In this document: positions 27,410 to 38,997 of the stretch, one piece after another | How positions within the stretch are numbered: the first letter of the stretch is position 1 | How the letters are laid out: each line of letters starts with the position of its first letter | DNA from: Micropterix aruncella | Taxonomy: Eukaryota; Arthropoda; Insecta; Lepidoptera; Micropterigidae | Length of the DNA: 64,000 nucleotides | NCBI GenBank assembly: GCA_944548615.1 | Contig: OX155960.1 | Location: forward strand, 15,617,986-15,681,985 | Direction of reading: 5' to 3' | Made by a program: the position numbers and the translations under genes | The notes under the pieces: model-generated | The model's database searches: none | What the model was told of the DNA's origin: nothing | The model's input: only the letters and a program-made list of their open reading frames with translations

Positions 27410-27805
27410 TACTAAATGACAACGCGTTTACAATAACTACGCATCGGTTCCAAGCAACTTCCGGCAAAACGGCGATGCCGATTCGAACTTTCAAAATTTC
27501 CCGTTACCCTGTGCAAACCTGTATAATAATAGGAATTTAAATCGTTTATTATACTTTTAAAAATATTTAATAATACTTATTTAAAATAAAATTGATAAAA
27601 TGAGTATACTATAGTAATGGACTATACAATGAGTATAAAAAAGTAATAATAATATAAAAAACATAATAATATAAAAATATATAAAAATACAAATAGCTAT
27701 GAACTAAAACTACACAGCATATTAAAACTAAAAATAAACTAACATATACACGATCTATTCGCTACAAGACTCTTCGTTCTCAGAAGCTTTTGCTGTAGAA
27801 CATCT
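27410..27805. other. AT-rich spacer
   Basis: Mostly AATAATATAAAA-type sequence from 27530 to 27740; no gene. Confidence 0.4.
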
Positions 27806-28110
27806 ACAATGGGCTCGTGAACTAAAATCGGAAATTAGTCCGTGCGAACGAGACAGGGCAATACGCTAGAGCGGAATGTGAGATGGCCGGTTGTCACTTT
27901 ATCGCATTAAAACTGCCCGCCAAGGTCAAAGCATCTGAATCTTACACTGCACGATATATGCTCGAATTTATTCTGGACGAGTATAAGTTCGACAGGTAGT
28001 ATTTATCGACGATCGTTCGTTTCACATTCCGCTCTAACATATTGCTCTGTCTCGTTCGCTTGGACTAATTTTAGTTTTAGTTCACAAAGAAACGCAATCG
28101 GGCCCAATGT
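27806..28110. mobile_element. MITE with ~85-bp GGGCCC-terminated inverted repeats
   Basis: The left end reads ACAATGGGCTCGTGAACTAAAA; the right end reversed reads ACATTGGGCCCGATTGCG then TTTCTTTGTGAACTAAAA. Both continue through a CGAACGAGACAG-like segment to AGAGCGGAATGTGA. The left arm lacks ~13 bp. Interior about 120 bp, no transposase. A solo end occurs at 7136-7210. Superfamily not assigned. Confidence 0.7.
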
Positions 28111-28450
28111 GTAGGTAGGTACATCGCTAGCTGAAAGAGTCAGTGGGTTATCTTAAAAAAAAAGTCATTTTTTGACAAACTCATATTTTTGTTTTGCCCA
28201 AGTTCTAATTTTATTTTATATATATTTATTATAAATTCAAATTATGATTTTTTAATAGCAATAGTAATAGCAAAAAAAAATTGCTTTCTTTAATTTGAAA
28301 AATGTAAACTTCATTTTGATGGTTAATTTTATGAAAATCTGGGTTTTATGAGAAAAAAAATAGGAAATAACACAGAGTAGCAATAAACTTTGGCTTAATA
28401 ATCATCTCAGTGAGGTGGATTGCCTTATAATTTATTAAATACAACGGCTT
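28111..28450. other. AT-rich spacer
   Basis: Nothing recognised. Confidence 0.4.
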
Positions 28451-28452
28451 AT

Positions 28453-28700
28453 ATATGACTAGCTGTTGCCTGCGGCTTCGCTTCGCGTAAAGTTACGAAT
28501 CGAGTCGTTTATTTATGTAGGGTAGCGTTTATTTGCCTTTCTAGACGCTACCTTTAGATATAACAGTGTAAGTCGTCCACCTTCAAATTAACGCTACCTA
28601 TCTCGTAGACGTACGCGTCTTGTTGTCGCCAACCGCCGGGCGCTATCCGCTAAACGCCGATCTTGCTGAACCAGCCGCCGCGCCGCTTGCTAGGTATTTC
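28453..28700 (+). repeat. Possible head of the insect RTE/SINE tail family
   Basis: GACTAGCTGTTGCCTGCGGC then TTCGCTTCGCGT resembles the ACTAGCTG(C)GCCC...GCGGTTTCACC head seen at 41333. The rest of the family (CAAAATCCATTCAGTAGTTT) is not found here. Low certainty. Confidence 0.35.
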
Positions 28701-29140
28701 GAGGTCCTAGCTCGTGTTACTAATTCCATGTTATCTCTAAAACTAAACAGACTAAAAACTTACAGCAAAGGCTTATTTTATCTCTATTTAACACCCGTGA
28801 TGATAGATTAATTTATTTTTGATAAAGATTCATACTTTATTGCTAATTTATTAAACAAACATTGCCTAGTTATTTTTCTTTTTTTTTTTAGATAAAAAAG
28901 CAGTTATTATAGCTTAAATATATAAGTTGGATATATGCTGTTGCGGACTTTTTTACAGATCTCTTCAAGGCCGGTTTTTTTGTTATATTTCGTTTATGCA
29001 TATATCAAACCATTTCGTCAGCGCACGCCGATAAAGCAACTTACCAGCTCATTTTTTTCCGACTTAATTTACCATTATCGTGATTTCATATTGAAACCCA
29101 ATATTTTCCACATTCAAATTTAGCTTATAGTACTCATCCA
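28701..29140. other. AT-rich spacer
   Basis: Nothing recognised apart from an AT-rich lead into the LINE fragment. Confidence 0.35.
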
Positions 29141-29164
29141 TAAGGAAGATTTTCATTATGGACC

Positions 29165-30332
29165 ACTTCAATGGGATTGTCGGTTCTGTAGTATGGGTTA
29201 GTGATTTGGAATCCGCTTTACAGTGTTCACAGCGATAGAATTGAACAAGTCCAAATGAAATTCGCTCGCATGCTGTCGAACAAATGTGGCCTCAGGAATA
29301 CTCTGAAAGGTTATATAGAGCGGCCTTCTCACTTCAACCTAATAGACCTAAAAACACGTAGGACTATTACTGATATAACGTGTCTCTAACGTGATATAAC
29401 GTGGGAGCTAACGGGCCCATGATGAGGTGGCCACGATGACCCATGTGTTCAGGGTCGGTCACACTCACGGGTCAACACCCATCCGATGGCCTCCACGCAT
29501 GGGGTGCGAACCTGGGTAGGACACTGGGTCAACCAGTCTCCCCTGGGAATCAAACCTCTGGCGCTCCTGGACGGTCTGCGCACCGAGCGGCGCAAGCCAA
29601 TCGATTGTGCTCTCCGACTAACAGTCGGGGGAGTCTGGGAACTGTATTGTTTCCTATAGAGCGGGGGTGGTTGTCTACCTTACGGCGACTGCTCTTGAAA
29701 TGACCATTGGCCATCCGATCCCGGTTCAGAGTCGGGCAAAGGACGCCTTGGTCCGCGATAGATTCGGTGTACACCGTTTCACCGCTTCGTAAGGGAGAGG
29801 ACCGCGCAAGCGACCTCGAACTCGGAACCAATCGAGAGACCGGAGAAATCTGGTCACAATTGGAAGCAAGGGCGCGAATGTCGGCCCGCCAGGTAACATT
29901 ACTGGCTATCTCGCGGTAAAGGCGTTGGTCTCTTGCGGGTTGTGGCGTAACTAGACGTCGGATTTGTAATGTCCAAAGTCTTCTGCGCTCACTGCACGGT
30001 CGATAGAACGATGAATCGTTAAAACGTCCTGCGGTGACGGGTTCGCCCGTTGTGGTTGACATCTCAATATAACGTGTCTCTATAAGCTTTTGCACAATTG
30101 ACTAGACCGCCCAGCTAGTCTAGAAAAAGTTCAATTTCGTGTGCCACCGCGACTAACGAGGAGCTCTCAAACATTTTCTGTTGTCGCTTGCAATAGCAAC
30201 ATCGCGACGAATAGACCTCTTACCAGAATGTGTTGCGTTTTTGATAAATCGTGTAGAGGATTCGATATATTTTATGATTCCATTAATTTAATTAAAGATT
30301 CGATCATACCTATCCTATCTCCTGTTTCTTAA
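29165..30332 (+). pseudogene. LINE RT C-terminus split by family E (copy a)
   Basis: The first part, 29165-29389, includes WNPLYSVHSDRIEQVQMKFA then RMLSNKCGL and LIDLKTRRTITDITCL, the thumb/C-terminal region of jockey-group LINEs. After the inserted element the frame resumes at about 30084 as YKLLHN, then PPRLTRSSQTFSVVACNSNI and FYDSINLIKDSIIP, ending at TAA 30330-30332. The same protein fragment with the same insertion is at 34840-36268 in reverse. Catalytic motifs are missing by 5' truncation; a stop occurs near 29192. Confidence 0.75.
29403..30066 (+). mobile_element. Family E retroposon, copy E1
   Basis: Begins GGGAGCTAACGGGCCC and ends GTTGACATCTCA. Flanked by ATATAACGTGTCTCT at 29373-29387 and 30067-30081 (15 bp). 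A partial second copy of the target (29388-29402) sits inside the left duplication. About 664 bp and highly similar to E2. It contains TGGCGTAACTAGA and GGGTTCGCCCG near the right end, which loosely resemble Pol III A and B boxes, but spacing and position are wrong for a normal tRNA-type SINE. Confidence 0.85.
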
Positions 30333-31020
30333 GATTTCACTAGCTGCCATCTTAGTGTATTGTATTATATGAATATTATATTATACCATAGGTACTATTA
30401 TATCAAATCATATTATTTATTATAAATATTAATATCCAATTATTCGTACTTCTATTTTTTGCCTTATATAACCCTTTCTAGAACTTACCTTATTAACAAC
30501 TTACCTTGTTATTACTTTTCTTACCCTTATATTATTATTAGTCTAATTACTTTTTTCCACTATCAACATGTTCATGTTATTTCTTTATTAATCTGTAAGG
30601 GGCTCTCTAGATGATCAAGCATGCTTGTCAAGCGTCCCTTCGCCGGTGGTAGGGGATCGCAAACCGCAGGAAATTTGGAAATATTTTTTAAAATATTTAC
30701 CAATAATGTCTAATTTTGTAGTTTTATACCAGAGAGTCACGTCATTTATTAATCAATTACTTCTAATTAACGTGACTCCCGGGTATAAACTACAAAATTA
30801 GGCATTTTTGGTAAATATAAAAAGCATATTTCCTGCGGTTTACGATCCCTTCCCAGCCTGTGAGGCGATGCTTGACAAGCATGCTTGATCGTCCAGAAGG
30901 CCCCTAATGCAAGCATCGTAAACTACTCATGGGATAGTAAATTTGTTTTGTTTATATATGTTTCAAAAATACTTGTATGTATTTTATCTGTAAGTTTACT
31001 ACAAAATAAAATGAAAAAAA
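30333..31020 (+). repeat. LINE copy a, 3' untranslated region
   Basis: AT-rich sequence matching the reverse of 34860-35190, including AACATGTTCATGTTATTTCT and GCAAGCATCGTAAACTA. Interrupted by the foldback element at 30599-30904. Confidence 0.6.
30596..30907. mobile_element. Harbinger-like foldback MITE, copy 1
   Basis: TAA lies at both edges (30596-30598 and 30905-30907), and the homologous LINE copy b lacks the insert, with only one TAA. Ends are GGGGCTCTCTAGATGATC and, reversed, GGGGCCTTCTGGACGATC, both followed by AAGCATGCTTGTCAAGC. Inverted similarity extends over nearly the whole 306 bp. TWA duplications and GGG termini are typical of PIF/Harbinger elements. No ORF. Confidence 0.8.
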
Positions 31021-31029
31021 TTATTGCGA

Positions 31030-31285
31030 GTAAATTTGAATCCGCGGTATTCTTCTCGCAATAAGGGGTTGATCTCTTACGAGCGAGTGGCGTAACTAAA
31101 TAGTGGACTGCTTTCGTCCCAAGTCTTCTACGCTCACCTCACGGGGGACAGAACGATCCAATATCGTTAAAACTGCCTGAGGTGATGGGTTCACCCATTG
31201 TAGTTGACAGCTCTAGTTGTGAGTTGGGCTGACCCTAACACATGGGTCATAATGGCCCAACTGCACTGGACCCATTAGCTGTCGT
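31030..31285 (+). repeat. Rearranged family E fragment (E6)
   Basis: 31040-31214 is the 3' portion of family E in plus orientation (GAGTGGCGTAACTA ... GTAGTTGACAGCTCTAGT). It is directly followed at 31215-31284 by the 5' end of the family in minus orientation (ending GGACCCATTAGCTG). So a 3' end and an inverted 5' end are joined, with the middle missing. Confidence 0.65.
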
Positions 31286-31396
31286 ATACTTTTTGTAACT
31301 GCAGTAGTGTTTTTTAATGTTTTAAATTATTAGCATACACTAAACAACTGCGAATATCAAATACTGCTAATAAATGCAGGATATGGTTATAATACA

Positions 31397-32290
31397 ATGT
31401 TTCAAAACATATTTACAAAAATTGTGCACATGGCGCTTTGCCAAAGCTTATGGATGCACGGTGTCATTGCTTGGGGGGCCTGTAAGAAACAAGTACTTGA
31501 ACCACTGGTTAAAGCCCAGAAATTATTATTGAGGGTTACTTACAGAAAACATCCCCGCCATGACTCTGACCTGCTGTTCAGCGAAGCAAGTGTTTTGGAT
31601 ATTCGTCAGTTGTTCGTGAAACAATGCCTAATACATTTTTACAAGACTTTAGAGAAACGTTCCCGAAGCCAGCAGCAGACCAACTAGAATGGCTGAAGGG
31701 ACGAACTATGTAATTCCTCACGTACATACAACCTTTGCCCAAAGACAGTTGTATTTCATCGCCCCAATTTTTTTTAATACTTTAGAAGAGTCAGTAAAAA
31801 ATGCCCAAAATGTACACCAATTTAAGATAAAAGTAAAAAAATGGCTCCTTTACGAAGTAGGTCGTACAAAGACTGAAAAAAAATTGCTTCATACAATAAT
31901 TTAAAATATATGTGAAGGTAGATGTATGTGTGTGTGTGTATTATTATATATGTATGTTTGTATGTGTATTTGTGTATATACGTTTGTAACTAACCCTTTA
32001 TCATATATATTTGTATTAATATGTGTACTATTTTATGCCATTATCTTAGTGTTAGTATTGAAAGTAGTCTATTAGTCAGTACTACTCAAACGTCAGTACT
32101 ACTCAAAAACAAAGGCTATATATTTCGTATGCCCAGATATAACAGGCTGTTCGGTCTAGTTGGGCATTCGTCTAAAATGATCGTATGGGTTGTGTTCATT
32201 TTCTTATTCCTTATATAAATAAATACAAATTATCTGTACGATCTCACTGTTAACTCTCTACCAAGTTGAAACAAATAAATAAATAAAATT
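31397..32290 (+). pseudogene. LINE polyprotein C-terminus and 3' tail
   Basis: Two frames belong together: 31397-31687 (HMALCQSLWMHGVIAWGACK then KLLLRVTYRKHPRHDSDLLF, the thumb region) and 31689-31904 (NYVIPHVHTTFAQRQLYFIA then FFNTLEESVK), shifted near 31660-31690. This is the C-terminus of a jockey/CR1-group polyprotein. A tail with TG-rich runs, GGTCTAGTTGGGC and a final (AAAT)n follows to 32290. No catalytic motifs remain. Confidence 0.7.
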
Positions 32291-32785
32291 AATAAAATAA
32301 ATATAAAATAGATTTCCTAAAATGGAATTTATTTCCGCCCTTCCGTCATTCCCTTTCTTACCCTACTCTCAAACGGAGTAGTATGTTGCGGCAAGTTACT
32401 GCGGTTCCGCAATCGGTTACCCAGCTGGCGTTTCCGACTTACAACCCAGTTTTACATCTATTTTATTTAATTGTTGCGTATTTACTGCGCTAGGACACTT
32501 CAATTTCGCCGGTGCTTTACTTCGTCTTGGCAGCGTTATGCTTGTCGGGCGGCAGTCTCCTCCCCGCACGGCAGTAACGGCAGCAATAGCCATAAAACAC
32601 TGGTGCACTCTTCCAGTTTTATTGCATTTCCAGGCCGACGCGCGGCGCTAGTGAACGGAGAAGAGTGCAGCGGAGGGATCCTCCCGCGCACTTTATGTGC
32701 GTTCCGATACACCTACTAGCATTCCCTCTGGCCTCAAGGTTGCGATACATCAAGGCGTACTTGAGAATTAATAGGTAAGATAAAT
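32291..32785. other. Unassigned, GC-richer spacer
   Basis: GC content rises between 32340 and 32740. Short frames on both strands (about 63-82 codons) have no recognisable motif. Confidence 0.4.
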
Positions 32786-32789
32786 CTAA

Positions 32790-33103
32790 AGGGCTCTCTA
32801 GACGATCAAGCATGCTTGTCAAGCACCGCGTCGCGGGCTGGGAGGGGATTGTAAACGGCAGGAAATATGCTTTTTTTTATTTTAATATTTACGAAAAACG
32901 CCTAATTTTGTAAATTTATACCAGAGAGTCACTTCATTCACAAATCAATTATGTCTAATTAACGTGACTCCCTGGTATAAACTACAAAATAAAGCATTTT
33001 TGGTAAATATTTTTAAAAAATGCATATTTCCTGCGGTTTACGATCCCTTCCCAGCTCGCGACGCGATGATTGACAAGCATGCTTGATCGTCTAAAGAGTC
33101 CCT
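32790..33103. mobile_element. Harbinger-like foldback MITE, copy 2
   Basis: Same family as 30596-30907: left end AGGGCTCTCTAGACGATC, right end reversed AGGGACTCTTTAGACGATC, both followed by AAGCATGCTTGTCAA. Nearly the full length folds back. The target duplication is not clean here (TAA on the left, ATT on the right). Confidence 0.75.
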
Positions 33104-33214
33104 ATTACATTGATCGCCATACACATTTCTTTTCCCATATCATGGATGTTTGACATCTTGACGTCCCTAAAGCCATCCTCGTAAAATTATAGCGGTTGCA
33201 AAATGTGTGTATTA

Positions 33215-33440
33215 GGTAAAATATCTACAATGTGAAAGGTGCAAGATATCTACAATGCTAAAAAAAATCTTAACTCTGAGTATAGAATGAGACTTCATTG
33301 GCTTCGAATACGTGAACGTACATATTCTTTCTCTTCTTTAAAACATCTTCAACAATCCTACCGCTCCCACGTACCCAACCGAAAAATTGACCTACTTAAA
33401 AAGTCATGGTCTTCCACTCCGTTCCAATCAGGATAGTAAA
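33215..33440 (+). pseudogene. Possible LINE C-terminal fragment
   Basis: The frame 33239-33436 contains NSEYRMRLHWLRIRERTYSF, which resembles the (R)xxLxWLPIRxR segment in LINE C-termini (compare REIEWLPIRRCRNFH in the 46.6-47.3 kb fragment). Only about 60 codons; weak evidence. Confidence 0.4.
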
Positions 33441-33459
33441 ATTGCGAATAATTCTTTCT

Positions 33460-34290
33460 TTTTACATGCTTTTATTACATTACATTTTCGTCGTGTCCAG
33501 TTGACGGCTAAAGACCGCTCTTGGCCGTGTCAAAATAATTGGGTTAGGTAGTAAGTTTCGTTACTACTCTTTAATGAACATACATAGGTAGTCAAGAATT
33601 AACTACTAGATTGTCAAACTATAAATATAAATAATCAAAATAGAAGCCTAATATTTAAAGTAGTTAGTAATTCGAAAAGATACGTAGTAAAATTATTCAT
33701 CATAATATTCAAATTGTCAGTAAAATGTTAAATAATCAAATTAAATCTACGTTATGCATTTTAAACTAAAAGTACAGATATAAGACCATATAAAATAATC
33801 AGACAATAAGGCTCTACTTTTTTAAGTAATTTAAATGGGAACATTATTTGAAAAATCATGGCCCTCAAATTCGGCCAGATTATAGAAAGGGTGGCCTATC
33901 AGCATCTCCTTGATGTTTTCTTTAATTTATGTCCTGCAGCTGTTTAAATTTTGTAGGGAGTAGATTTTCTTTACTTTTGCCACTACAAGTAGCTTTTATG
34001 TACTTTTGCCAGTCGTATTCGGGGTACGCATAAAAGGGAGCTACCGCGGGTATGACGCGAGTGAATGTCTGCATTAATTGGTGTTTCTGCTAGGTGCTGT
34101 CTAGCATACATTAAACACTGGTATATGAACGCCGAATACATAGTCATTACCCTAGCCTTGCTGAAATATTCTTTGCATGAGGTCCTAGTCTTTACCTGAT
34201 ACATGCTGCGCAGTGCTCTCTTTTGCAAAAGAAAGATTCTTTTACTGGTTGCAGCATTTCCCCCAAATATTTACCTTGCAATGATTGTCA
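33460..34290 (-). pseudogene. LINE C-terminus and 3' region
   Basis: Minus frame 33983-34228 reads QKRALRSMYQVKTRTSCKEY then FSKARVMTMYSAFIYQCLMY and HSRHTRG. It is close in layout to the end of the LINE at 15010-15250 (KSALRAIAGVSRDTHCEPYF ... HSHNTRRR). The AT-rich 3' region follows towards 33460. No catalytic motifs; 5'-truncated. Confidence 0.7.
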
Positions 34291-34565
34291 GTATGTTTGT
34301 TTAGGTCAAATCTTGCAAGCAGAGTTAGAACCACTTCGTCTCATCCTGAAGTTGAAATTTTACATGTTGGTTCAGATCCAATGACAACTTCTTTATTTTT
34401 GGTAAGCATGACCTAATTCTGCACCCAGAATTGGCTTTCGACGAGGGGACTCCTCAACGGTTTGCAGCACAGTCACGAACTGTTGTCTACGCATTCATGT
34501 ATGATAACCCGTTCTAAGTTCCACTATGATATGGCTGCTGCATCCAGGGTTGGCCTCGGAAGTGT
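34290..34565 (+). repeat. One ~120-bp array unit with its flanking block
   Basis: 34425-34560 matches a single unit of the array at 2570-3320 (GACGAGGGGACTCCTCAACG, TACGCATTCATGTATGATAA). The 34290-34425 flank (CAAATCTTGCAAGCAGAGTT) matches the minus strand of 50020-50155, so unit and flank form a larger shared repeat. Confidence 0.65.
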
Positions 34566-34569
34566 CAAG

Positions 34570-34835
34570 GTGTATATATCCGTCTTAATCTCGAAAAAAA
34601 GCGCGTTCACAATATTTTACCTCGTCGTCGGTTGGTAGAGCGGTAAAGTTTAAATTAAAACTAAGTGACACAAAGTACCTCTTTATCATAAGGATGAGAT
34701 AGCAGCGAGTTGCATTGTTATCTGTCAAATATGTAAATCTCAGCGGGTAAGAAATTCAGAATAGCTATAACCCTCCCACCTGACGTGTCTACAAAAATAT
34801 TGATATGATGATACGGTACACTAAACAATATATTT
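34570..34835. other. Unassigned spacer
   Basis: No recognised feature; ends in an (ATTT)n run that is the tail of the following minus-strand LINE. Confidence 0.4.
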
Positions 34836-34839
34836 ATTT

Positions 34840-36268
34840 ATTTATTTATTTTTATTTTATATCAAGCTTACAGATAGTAAATATATGATACTAATATCTT
34901 AAAAACATATTTGAACGAAACAAATTTACTATCCTATCAATAGTTTGCAATGCTTGCATTACACATTAACATAGAAATAACATGAACACGTTGATAGTAG
35001 AGAAAAGTATAATAAAGCTAATAATAATATAAGGGTAAGAAAAGAAATTATTAAATAAGTTGGTAATAAGGTTATTTGGATAGAGCAAAATAGAAGTATG
35101 AGTAATTAGATAATCATATTTATTATATATAATATGATATAATACAATAGTACGTTATAATATAATAATCATATAATACAGTACATTACGATGGCAATTA
35201 GTGAAATCTTAAAAAGTAAGAGATGGGCTAGGTATGATCGAATCTTTTATTATATTTATGGAATCATAAAATATATGTCCTTTACAAGATTTATCAAAAA
35301 CGCGACACATTCTGGCAAGAGGTCTATTCGATCCGATGTTGTTATTGCAAGCGACAACCGAAAATGTTTGAGAGCTCCTCGTTAGTCGCGGTGGCACACG
35401 AAATTGAACTTTTTCTAGACTAGTTGGGTTGTCTAGTCGATTGTGCAAAAGCTTATGGAGATACGTTATATTGAGATGTCAACCACAACGGGCGAACCCG
35501 TCACCGCAGGACGTTTTAACGATTCATCGTTCTATCGACCGTGCAGTGAGCGTAGAAGACTTTGGACATAACAAATCCGACGTCTAGCTACGCCACAACC
35601 CGTTAGAGACCAACGCCTTACCGCGAGTAGCCAGGTATGTTACCTGGCGGGCGGCACTCGCGCCCTAACTACCAATTGTGACCAGATTTCTCCGGTCTCT
35701 CGATTGGTTCCGAGTTCGAGGTCGCTTGCGCGGTCCTCTCCCTTACGAAGCGGTGAAACGGAGTATACCGAATCTATCGCGGACCAAGGCGTCCTTTGCC
35801 CGACTCTGAACCGGGATCGGATGGCCAATGGTCATTTCAAGAGCAGTCGCCGTAAGGTAGACAACTACCCCCGCTCTATAGGAAACAATACAGTTCCCAG
35901 ACTCCCCCGATTGTTAGTCGGAGAGCACAATCGATTGGCTTGCGCCGCTCGGTGCGCAGACCGTCCAGGAGCGCCAGAGGATTGATTCCCAGGGGAGACT
36001 GGTTGACCCAGTGTCCTACCCAGGCTCGCACCCCATGCGTGGAGGCCATCGGATGGGTGTTGACCCGTGAGTGTGACCGACCCTGAAACAGAATGGGTCT
36101 TCGTGGCCAACTCAGCAAGGGCCCATTAGCTCCCATGGAGATACGTTATATCAGTTATATTCCTACGTGTTTTTAAGTCTATTAGGTTGAAGTGAGAAGG
36201 CCGCTGAACATAACCTTTCAGATTATTTCTGAGGCCACATTTGTTCGACAGCATACGAGTGATAGCGG
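34840..36268 (-). pseudogene. LINE C-terminus and 3' region split by family E (copy b)
   Basis: Reverse-orientation homologue of 29165-31020. The minus frame 35209-35448 shows PPRLTRSSQTFSVVACNNNI then FYDSINIIKDSIIPSP. The upstream portion is recognisable at 36150-36268. The tail ends in (AAAT)n at 34834-34860. It carries family E at the same codon as copy a, so both derive from one insertion event, but it lacks the Harbinger-like element. Confidence 0.75.
35472..36134 (-). mobile_element. Family E retroposon, copy E2
   Basis: Flanked by the 17-bp repeat ATGGAGATACGTTATAT at 35455-35471 and 36135-36151. Sense orientation starts GGGAGCTAATGGGCCC and ends GGTTGACATCTCA. 663 bp, near-identical in layout to E1. 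Confidence 0.87.
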
Positions 36269-36780
36269 TAGCGGTGAGCGATATGCGATAGCGGTATGTA
36301 ATTTACCGGTGCGTACAACGTAAACTTACTTATAATCCCCGGCAAACAAATAGTTTCTTAAATTAATGTATATGCAAATATAAATAAATAAATATATCGA
36401 CGCGTTTCGAGAGTATTTTATCCTAATATTCCTGGAACTAAAAATATACTAAAAATATGTACAATAGATATATAATCGTCTACCAAACGCGCAATTCGTT
36501 CTCCATTAATTTACCTTCAAGCTCTTCTCGCCGTTGAAGTTGGTCGTAAATGTGCTTGCAGACTCTCGCTCAAGTTCAAATCTGTTTAAACACCTAACAG
36601 ACTTCCACGCCAGTTACTTGCTGCGCGCGTTCAGTTCACCGACAGTTTTGCAACCTGCAAGTTTCCTGTTTATTGATAACAATAATTTAACATCTCATGT
36701 TGCCTGTGTGCATTCAACTCCGCCTGAGTGAATTGCAAACTTACGTAAGCATCGCCGATTTAAACTTAAACAACTCATTT
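36269..36780. other. Unassigned spacer
   Basis: Short GCGGTAGCGGTGAGCG-type slippage at 36268-36300, then mixed sequence. The 65-codon frame at 36534-36731 has no motif I recognise. Confidence 0.4.
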
Positions 36781-36784
36781 AATT

Positions 36785-37480
36785 GGTATGCATTTATTTA
36801 TTTATTTAATTAATTTAACAATTCATTTACAATGCATAGGTCTCACTAACAATCATATCACTAAAAAAAATTATTATTAAACTTAAAATTGAACACGGGC
36901 GATATGAGCATTAGGTATGTACTGCTGCTGCCCAACTAAGTGCCAGGACTTTTTCCAGGGCAGCGAGCTCTCTAGTTTTTAGTTCACATATATTCGGCGA
37001 TTGGAAAAAATATACAAATAATAAAAAGGAAAAGAAATATATATATTACCGTCACCATTACAAATTATAATTAATAATCACTAAATAATGATCACAATAG
37101 GAAATATTTAAAATAAAACACAGAAAATAAAAAATCGTGTTAATAAAATAAATTGAATTGTCAAATAATATCAAACTCACCAAAATTAATGAATAAATAA
37201 TAGTAATAAAAAAATGTCAGCGAAAATAATAATAAGAGTTGCCAAGGATAGAATTTAATGATGGGAACTGTCTTGGTATATTAATTTGTGAATATTTTGC
37301 CGGGCGTCATGTTTTAGCCAGGAATCAATCTTGGCTTTAAAAGAAGAAGAAGACTTAGGCACATACATTTTTAAATCTTCGTCTAGCATATTAAAGATTC
37401 TGGGGGCTATGTACACAAAATGCCTCTGCCCAAAAGTGGTCTGCATTCGAGGGACGTCGAAATGTATAGTTCGAGATTGT
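36785..37480 (-). pseudogene. LINE C-terminus and 3' tail
   Basis: Minus frame 37255-37446 reads QTTFGQRHFVYIAPRIFNML then SFKAKIDSWL, the terminal block of jockey/CR1-group polyproteins. The AT-rich tail runs to an (AAAT)n end at 36790-36812. 5'-truncated; no catalytic motif. Confidence 0.65.
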
Positions 37481-37762
37481 CGCGTGCAGATTGTTTGCTG
37501 ATTATTATTATTAGAGAACTAATAAACGTGTTGTGTTCAGTTTCCTGTACTTATTTCATGCACTGTTAAAAATACCTGGACTCTTACCAACATGTGACAA
37601 AATTCTAAAAACAACCAAGAGAGATATGGGTTCTCGACTAATTACATCCTGATTAGTCCTAAGTTATATAATTTATGTTCACTTATTGCTGCTGGTCTAG
37701 CTGTTGAACGTGATAGAGATGATCAAAACAACTTTCCGAACGAAATCGGAAAAAAAAAATGT
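37481..37762. other. Unassigned spacer, possibly more LINE coding remnant
   Basis: Plus-strand text around 37545-37610 gives short peptide pieces but no diagnostic motif. Confidence 0.3.
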
Positions 37763-37764
37763 CG

Positions 37765-38398
37765 AACCCGTCACCACAGGCTGATATAACGATATGTGAT
37801 CGTTCTTTCAGACGTGGGATGAAAGTAGAAGACTTAGAGACAATACAATCTACCGTCTAGCTCGGCCAAAAAGCTCCTTAGAGGCCAACGACTTACGGCG
37901 AGGCACCGGGATAGATACACAGCGAGCAGCCGCGCCCCTAACTACTAGTTTTGCTAGGATATCTCTGTCTAAGTTAACCTTCAGGATAGTTCCGAAGTCG
38001 CTTACGCGGCATCTACCTGCTGTATTACAGCGGTATTGCAGTTTAAATTTATCGCGGACCTGGGCGCCCTTTGCCCGTGGTGCCAAACGGGATCGGGTGG
38101 CTCAAGGTCATTTCAAGAGTGGCATGACAGCAGGTCAACATCCATCCCCGCTGCTTATGAGATAGTATATTTTCATAGTATCACAACCAATTGGCGTCGC
38201 CAAACGGTGCGAAAACCGTCCAGTAGCGCCGGGATGCAATATACCAAGAGAAACCGGTCCACCAGCTTGTTGAGGCATAAGACGCGATAGTCTTACCCGG
38301 GGTAGCCTTCCGCAGGAGTAGGCTTCTGAATAGAGGCTGAATCGTGAGTGAGCAGATCCGAGAACAAAATTGATCTTGTGCCCCAAGATGCACGACAC
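37765..38398 (-). repeat. Family D dispersed repeat, copy 3
   Basis: On the minus strand it follows the D/E order: GAATCGTGAGTGAGC near the 5' side at 38340, TACCCCGGGTAAG, GTCGCCAAACGGTGCG complement, then GGTGACGGGTTCGA at the end. Closer to D than to E, and moderately diverged. No protein recognised in its several 70-90 codon frames. Confidence 0.65.
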
Positions 38399-38995
38399 CG
38401 TTCGCTACCTAGACATTCCTCCAATCTCGGTAATAGGTAATTGTAAGGGCGAGGTCTGGAGAATATGGAGAATGTTCAAGTATTTCAAAGCCAGCATCTT
38501 AAATGGAAGTCATTGCAACGTTAGTTTTAAATTAGTTCTTATATAAAGTACCCATAATAGTAGCTCCATGGTCGAGGCATTCATATATTACTAACCTGTA
38601 ACTGTCCCAGAAAAGAGAGCCGATGATCTTAACGGCGGATCAAATCGCATTATTGGGTCCTTACCTATGTAAATGCTTTCTTTTCACTCCGGCCACTTTG
38701 AACTTGTATAACTTCGGATTGAGTTGGAATTTCAAATTCAAATATTTTGTTATTCAAGGCCATGTTTTTCTTTTTTGAGAATAAGCTGTTTATTTTTCTT
38801 TCCGTTGTTGTTTTACTCAAATATTTTTGTTTGTGCAACCATGGTAATGTTGAAAATATGCATTATTATATATGAGATCCAGTGCTGGTGTTTTCTATTA
38901 CAGCTTCTTGCAGTCTGGCTATATAGTTACCGTTAATTTGTACTGTTAAGAACTGCAAACAATGGTGGAGAAGCTCGTGATTAAATAACCGAGCC
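38399..38995. other. Unassigned spacer
   Basis: No motif or repeat recognised. Confidence 0.4.
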
Positions 38996-38997
38996 TA

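Noticed and set aside
29930..30060. tRNA-like Pol III A and B boxes in family E
   Set aside because: The A-like TGGCGTAACTAGA and B-like GGGTTCGCCCG are ~100 bp apart and near the 3' end, unlike a tRNA-derived SINE head; no tRNA fold was found.
38036..38398. Overlapping 70-87 codon frames on both strands
   Set aside because: They lie in a family D copy and are not shared intact with other copies.
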